A program made the translations under genes and the position numbers. From NCBI GenBank assembly GCA_045605385.1, contig JAZUPW010000042.1, positions 1 to 64,000 of the forward strand: a stretch of DNA of 64,000 nt, in the 5' to 3' direction. This document shows positions 60,438-64,000 of this stretch, piece after piece. The DNA is from SIG607 sp045605385 (lineage in GTDB: Bacteria > Bacillota > Clostridia > Oscillospirales > Acutalibacteraceae). Under the pieces are notes generated by a model that saw nothing but the letters and a program-made list of their open reading frames with translations, searched no databases and had not been told where the DNA came from. Each line of letters starts with the position of its first letter. Position 1 is the first letter of the stretch.

Positions 60438-61061
60438 ATGAAAACGGTTATTTATCTTGTCCGCCATGGACAAAGTATGGCAAACGAATTAAATAAGTTT
60501 GCAGGACACACTGATTTCCCGCTTTCAAAACTCGGAGAAAAACAGGCGGAACTTTCAAGCACTTTTTTTGATGATATTAAGGTTGATGCTGTTTATTCAA
60601 GCGATTTATCACGTGCGTTTTCTACCGTAAAGTACGTTGCCGATAAAAAAGGAATTGAAGTTATACCAAGTAAGCCTTTAAGAGAAATGCACTGCGGTGT
60701 TTGGGAAGGCGTAGATTTTGATATTGTTACAACCAATTATGCCGATACGTTTTGGATTTGGCAAAATGATGTTTGGAATTTAGAATGCGAAGAAGGCGAA
60801 AGTACTGTTTGCGTTTTTCAAAGGGTAAACGATGAAATTAAACGGATAGCCGAAAAACACAAAGGGCAAACGGTTGTTCTTGGCAGTCACGCTTTGGCTA
60901 TCAGGGTGTTTTGCGGACAGTTCATTGTTAATGATATGAAACTTCTTTACAACGTACCGTGGCCCAATAACGCCTCAATAACAAAACTTGAGTATGAAGA
61001 CGGAAAATTTACTTTAATTAATTACGCATACGATGAGCATATTAAAGAATTACTGACATAA
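60438..61061 (+). CDS. Histidine phosphatase family protein (phosphoglycerate-mutase-like)
   Basis: The 207-aa protein has the RHG motif (VRHGQSMANE), a second catalytic region SSDLSRAFSTVKYVA, the acidic REMHCGVWEG and the second histidine in LGSHALAIRVF. It forms a phosphohistidine intermediate and removes phosphate from small molecules; the substrate is unknown. It starts 1 bp after murC, so it is co-transcribed. Confidence 0.88.
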   Translation: MKTVIYLVRHGQSMANELNKFAGHTDFPLSKLGEKQAELSSTFFDDIKVDAVYSSDLSRAFSTVKYVADKKGIEVIPSKPLREMHCGVWEGVDFDIVTTNYADTFWIWQNDVWNLECEEGESTVCVFQRVNDEIKRIAEKHKGQTVVLGSHALAIRVFCGQFIVNDMKLLYNVPWPNNASITKLEYEDGKFTLINYAYDEHIKELLT

Positions 61062-61089
61062 AAAAGACCGATTATCAATCGGTCTTTTT
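61061..61089. terminator. Bidirectional terminator
   Basis: A perfect 13-bp stem (AAAAAGACCGATT with complement, loop ATC) serves both the phosphatase gene and the convergent DUF4364 gene, whose stop codon lies inside it. Confidence 0.92.
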
Positions 61090-61638
61090 GGTTCCTGTAA
61101 GTAAATCAACTAATCCTGTGTAAATGTAGGAAGGGTCATCTAAAAATCGTTGTTTTATAAACTGCGCCTGAATTTCATCTGCTACCATAAGTTTAAAACT
61201 CATAATTGCTCTTTCGTTTTCAATGGCTGAGCAGGTTATGTACATAGTGTCGTTTTCGGTGGTTATATCAATTTTTGTTTCTTTTTGGTGTCTTATTGAA
61301 GCAAGAAGCTTTGCTGTAACGGCAAAAGCTTTTTCTCTTATTGTAAAGGGCAGACTTTTTTTAAGGGTTTGTGCCGCAAGAGCGCCTTCTTTGGTAACTA
61401 TATAAGTGTCATCTTCTTCAAAATAATTAAGATTACCGTTTTCTTTTAAAGACTCTAAGGCGTTAATTACTTCAAAGTAATTTGCAATTGCTTCATAATG
61501 AAAAAGATTAGCCAACTGTTTTCCCGGAACAGGGGCGTCAACACTTTTCAGCACGTAACAAAGTAATATTTTAATTTCATCGGAACTTACAAGACTGCCT
61601 GTTCCTGCAGATATAGCATCTTTTTCCAAAACGAACAT
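61075..61638 (-). CDS. DUF4364 family protein
   Basis: The 187-aa protein resembles the clostridial DUF4364 family. A winged-helix-like N-terminal part (IKILLCYVLKSVDAPVPGKQLANLF, then FEVINALESLKENGNL) is followed by an alpha/beta C-terminus. The winged helix suggests DNA binding, but no function is established. AAAGGATG lies before the ATG. Confidence 0.75.
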   Translation of the reverse strand: MFVLEKDAISAGTGSLVSSDEIKILLCYVLKSVDAPVPGKQLANLFHYEAIANYFEVINALESLKENGNLNYFEEDDTYIVTKEGALAAQTLKKSLPFTIREKAFAVTAKLLASIRHQKETKIDITTENDTMYITCSAIENERAIMSFKLMVADEIQAQFIKQRFLDDPSYIYTGLVDLLTGTKKTD

Positions 61639-61695
61639 CCTTTCATTTTACTTATTTAATATTATAATATTTTTTTTGAAACTTTGCAATAGTAA

Positions 61696-61980
61696 TCAAT
61701 CATAATCTTCTAAAATTGCAAATAATTCTTTGTCCGATTCTATTATAATACCGTTTCTCAGCAGTTTTCTGTCGTAATCTGTAAGATTGTTAATATTAAT
61801 ATCATCGTACACTTCTATTAATTGCTTACCTTTGTATAATGCTATATGGTTATCTTTGGATTTTAACATAAGCGGCTGATTTTCTTTTGCTTTGTAATAA
61901 TAAATTACTGCGCTGCAACTTAGTATCGTTATAATACTTATAACAATAACAACCAATAAAATCTTTAATTTTTTACTCAA
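61696..61980 (-). CDS. Membrane-anchored protein with BofC C-terminal-like domain
   Basis: An AAGAG site and a TTG at 61980 give a 94-aa protein (LSKKLKILLVV start); an upstream ATG at 62052 lacks a ribosome site. One membrane helix (residues about 5-25) is followed by a short exported domain resembling the C-terminus of BofC: IALYKGKQLIEVYDDI, NNLTDYDRKLLRNGI, ELFAILEDY. BofC modulates the SpoIVB protease during sporulation. Short clostridial relatives have unproven roles. Confidence 0.65.
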   Translation of the reverse strand: MSKKLKILLVVIVISIITILSCSAVIYYYKAKENQPLMLKSKDNHIALYKGKQLIEVYDDININNLTDYDRKLLRNGIIIESDKELFAILEDYD

Positions 61981-62071
61981 AATATCACTCTTTTCGTAAG
62001 TTTTGTAATTATTATTGCCAATTTTTGTATAAATATTAAAATTTTGTAACACACTTTTAAAAAAGATGTGT

Positions 62072-62230
62072 TATAATAGGGGAAAATGAAAAATCCGAAC
62101 CCGCCTGAATGTGGTATATTTCGGCGCTTTTTACCCAATCCATTCTTGTAAGGTTGACGGATTAACGAGTATTTTAACAAGTATGAGCGAAAATCTGCCT
62201 TTTTAAAACGTATTTCGGATTTCTCGCTTT
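62072..62230 (+). ncRNA. Candidate structured RNA with promoter
   Basis: TATAAT at 62072-62077 stands before a ~145-nt stretch without an ORF, closed by a perfect 9-bp helix (AAATCCGAA at 62091-62099 with TTCGGATTT at 62214-62222). An alternative hairpin (GAGCGAAAATC with GATTTCTCGC) competes with it. A long closed rod with alternatives could fit a 6S-like RNA, but I cannot confirm a family and the -35 element is poor. The rest of the 62053-62508 gap is the MITE-like element. Confidence 0.4.
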
Positions 62231-62236
62231 ACCCTA

Positions 62237-62509
62237 GGCTGACGAGAGTTGAACTCTTTGCGGTTTCGCTCTCCGCCTTTATTAATCAGGCTTTGTGTTC
62301 ATTTTAGCAAGGCGTCAGCCTTGCGTTAAATTCGCACTTCACCTGATAAAAAATTCGTAGGCAGAAACTCTTCGACCTGTCAAAACTAAAAATTTTTGTG
62401 TAAGAGGAAGCCGACAAAATGCAGTTATACTAACGTATTACAAATTTTGAGGCAATCTATTACCGAAAATTTTGTTTTGCAGGCGTGAAGAGTTCAACTT
62501 TCGTCAGCC
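62237..62509. mobile_element. MITE-like element, 273 bp, with 22-bp terminal inverted repeats
   Basis: The ends (62237-62258 and 62488-62509) are 22-bp inverted repeats with one mismatch (GGCTGACGAGAGTTGAACTC). They are flanked by TA dinucleotides (62235-62236 and 62510-62511), as expected for IS630/mariner-type insertion. The interior has no ORF but has small hairpins such as GCAAGGC/GCCTTGC. It needs a transposase from elsewhere. Confidence 0.75.
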
Positions 62510-62688
62510 TAAAGACCTTTTTCTTTTGCTAATTCTTCAATTGCTAAAGAAACAGGCTTAACCAAAAGAATTTCGTTTTCATCTTCGGCTTTTTTAGCAA
62601 TTTCTCTTGCTTTTTTAGAAATTTCAATAACAAGCTTATAGCGATTATCAGAGTTTCCAATAAGTTTACCAATAGCGGGATTTAACAT
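62509..62688 (-). CDS. rpoZ: RNA polymerase omega subunit
   Basis: The 59-aa protein (MLNPAIGKLIGNSDNRYKLV, then KKAREIAKK and KPVSLAIEELAKEKGL) matches short clostridial omega subunits that help assemble RNA polymerase. Its ATG lies inside the end of gmk. The stop codon TAG is made of the TA target dinucleotide plus the terminal base of the MITE-like element, so the insertion set the present C-terminus; perhaps a few residues were lost. Confidence 0.85.
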   Translation of the reverse strand: MLNPAIGKLIGNSDNRYKLVIEISKKAREIAKKAEDENEILLVKPVSLAIEELAKEKGL

Positions 62689-63290
62689 AATTCAAGCACC
62701 TCATCAATTTTATTTTTTTGCCTTTCAACCTTAAGGTGTTCAGACAAAATTATATGCAAAACGTCATTGACAGCCTGGTCAATTTTATCGTTCACAACAA
62801 TGTAGTCATATTCTTTAGCTCTATTAATTTCATCAAGAGCCGTTTTTAAGCGCGATTCAATTACTTCTTTAGCATCAGTTCCTCTGCCTGTCAATCTGCG
62901 CTTTAATTCTTCGTAAGACGGCGGCATAATAAAAATGCTTACTACTTCGGGCATTTTACTTCTGATTTGTTTTGCGCCGTTAACGTCAACCTCAATAACC
63001 ATATCCTTGCCGCAATTAATTGCTTCTTCAACAGGAAGACGCGGCGTGCCGTAATAATTTCCAACAAATTCGTTGTACTCAAGTAACATATCATTCTTAA
63101 TAAGATCCTCGAATTCTTCACGGCTTATGAAATGATATTTTTCGCCCTCAACTTCTCCATCTCTCATATTTCTTGTTATTGAAGAAATAGAAAAGCATAA
63201 TTCGGGTTGTTTTTCAAAAAGTTTAACAAGAATTGTGTCTTTACCTGAACCCGAAGGACCCGAAATCACAAATATTGAACCTTTATTCAT
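62682..63290 (-). CDS. gmk: Guanylate kinase
   Basis: ATG 63290 after GGAGAAG gives the family start MNKGSIFVISGPSGSGKDT with the P-loop. The 202-aa enzyme has the GMP-binding segments SSITRNMRDGEVEGEKYHF, LLEYNEFVGNYYGTP and EVDVNGAKQI, and phosphorylates GMP with ATP. It overlaps remA by 8 bp and rpoZ by 7 bp, so this is a tightly packed operon. Confidence 0.95.
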   Translation of the reverse strand: MNKGSIFVISGPSGSGKDTILVKLFEKQPELCFSISSITRNMRDGEVEGEKYHFISREEFEDLIKNDMLLEYNEFVGNYYGTPRLPVEEAINCGKDMVIEVDVNGAKQIRSKMPEVVSIFIMPPSYEELKRRLTGRGTDAKEVIESRLKTALDEINRAKEYDYIVVNDKIDQAVNDVLHIILSEHLKVERQKNKIDEVLELC

Positions 63291-63552
63291 CTTCTTCTCC
63301 TCCAAGACCAACAACCGCTTCATCAGATACCCTGTTTGCTAATGTTTCAGGCAAAAGATATGATAAAACCAAATGGCCGCTGTCTGCAATAATAACGGTT
63401 TTTGTTTTTCTGCCGTGTGTCGCATCAATAAGCATACCGCTTTCTTTAGCATCGTTTATCATACGTTTTACAGGAGCAGATTCAGGAGAAACAATTGCAA
63501 TAATCCTTTCAGCCGAAACCATATTATTCGAACCAATATTAACAAGTTTCAT
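63283..63552 (-). CDS. remA: RemA-family DNA-binding regulator (DUF370)
   Basis: The start MKLVNIGSNNMVS at 63552 follows AAGGGTG. The 89-aa protein carries the DUF370 core (AERIIAIVSPESAPVKRMI, DATHGRKTKTVIIADSGHL). In Bacillus RemA activates biofilm and osmoprotection genes. In Clostridia it is conserved between yicC and gmk, as here. Confidence 0.93.
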   Translation of the reverse strand: MKLVNIGSNNMVSAERIIAIVSPESAPVKRMINDAKESGMLIDATHGRKTKTVIIADSGHLVLSYLLPETLANRVSDEAVVGLGGEEDE

Positions 63553-63562
63553 ACTTTCACCC

Positions 63563-64000
63563 TTATTCAATGTTCTGTACTTGTTCTCTTATTTTTTCAA
63601 TTTCCGCTTTAATATCAACAACGGTGTTGGTAATTTCTAAGTTCTGTGCCTTAGAACCGATTGTATTAGCCTCACGGTTCATTTCCTGAACAATAAAGTC
63701 AAGTTTTCTGCCAACAGCATCGTCTGAATTAAGTAAAGTATTAAGCTGTGAAATATGACTTTTCAGTCTAACCGTTTCTTCATCAACGGCAACCTTATCA
63801 GCAAGAATTGCTGTTTCCATAACAATGCGCTGTTCTTCAACATTAACGTTATCAAGTAAGTATTTAATTCTCTGTTCCAAACGTTCACGATATGCAGCAA
63901 CCGTTTCGGGCGAACATTTTTCAATAAACGCAACCTTTTCAAGAATTAAATCACATCTGCTTAAAATATCATCAGCAAGTCGTTTACCTTCAGTTTTTCT
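63563..64000 (-). CDS. yicC: YicC/YloC family endoribonuclease, C-terminal part (5' end outside window)
   Basis: The frame is open to the window edge. The part seen holds the linker (KTEGKRLADDILSRCDLI) and the C-terminal DUF1732 domain (LNSDDAVGRKLDFIVQEMNR, EANTIGSKAQN, IKAEIEKIREQVQNIE). YicC was described as an endoribonuclease in E. coli. It begins the yicC-remA-gmk-rpoZ operon. The TTG at 63880 is internal, not a start. Confidence 0.92.
   Translation of the reverse strand, partial: RKTEGKRLADDILSRCDLILEKVAFIEKCSPETVAAYRERLEQRIKYLLDNVNVEEQRIVMETAILADKVAVDEETVRLKSHISQLNTLLNSDDAVGRKLDFIVQEMNREANTIGSKAQNLEITNTVVDIKAEIEKIREQVQNIE

Overview
The window is AT-rich DNA from an endospore-forming member of the Clostridia, most likely a gut-type relative of the Oscillospirales/Ruminococcaceae. 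The grounds are the sporulation genes (spoVAD fragment, spoVT remnant, spoIIGA-sigE, dpaA-dpaB, a BofC-like gene), Gram-positive surface genes (class B sortase, LytR-CpsA-Psr protein), dockerin-bearing leucine-rich-repeat proteins and strong Shine-Dalgarno sites. The taxonomic placement is inference.

Positions 1 to about 24,432 look like an accreted mobile island lying inside spoVAD. The left edge carries the 3' part of a large serine recombinase, a small unknown gene, an XRE-HipA fusion kinase with an operator inside its promoter, and a small-RNA-like transcription unit. A 24-bp sequence at 2896-2919 recurs exactly at 24409-24432, where foreign DNA meets the intact 3' part of spoVAD. Between the copies lie a second HipA-like kinase; a decayed spoVT/SWIM frame; two LysR regulators, one divergent from an aminotransferase and the other from an M20 peptidase/CapA pair; an IS3-family element inserted in a wrecked TOTE-type primase gene; and a DeoR-controlled eight-gene carbohydrate operon (14137-22380) with isomerase, kinase, transporter, aldolase and accessory proteins. 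A broken ISL3 element and a second M20 peptidase remnant complete the island. If the missing 5' half of spoVAD lies upstream of the window, this would be a new case of a sporulation gene split by a potentially excisable element.

From 24.8 kb onward the DNA looks mostly like core chromosome. The order is: a GlpP-type antiterminator with a lactate/malate dehydrogenase and malic enzyme; an AI-2E family membrane protein and small alarmone synthetase; spoIIGA-sigE; an oligopeptide-binding lipoprotein; the ylxM-ffh-rpsP-khpA-rimM-trmD translation/secretion cluster; and HPr. Next comes a large leucine-rich-repeat/dockerin protein bracketed by a truncated and a complete radical SAM gene, then a GH28 glycosidase, a HAD phosphatase, cysK with a LysR gene, a TRAP-type permease, an NSS symporter, an LCP-sortase pair (minus strand), a lone 5S rRNA gene and malQ.

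The right end carries a second secreted protein that joins leucine-rich repeats, a dockerin and a basic-membrane-protein-type binding domain. It is followed by dpaA-dpaB, cca, murC, a histidine phosphatase, DUF4364 and BofC-like genes, a candidate structured RNA, a 273-bp MITE-like element that supplies the rpoZ stop codon, and the yicC-remA-gmk-rpoZ operon running off the window edge.
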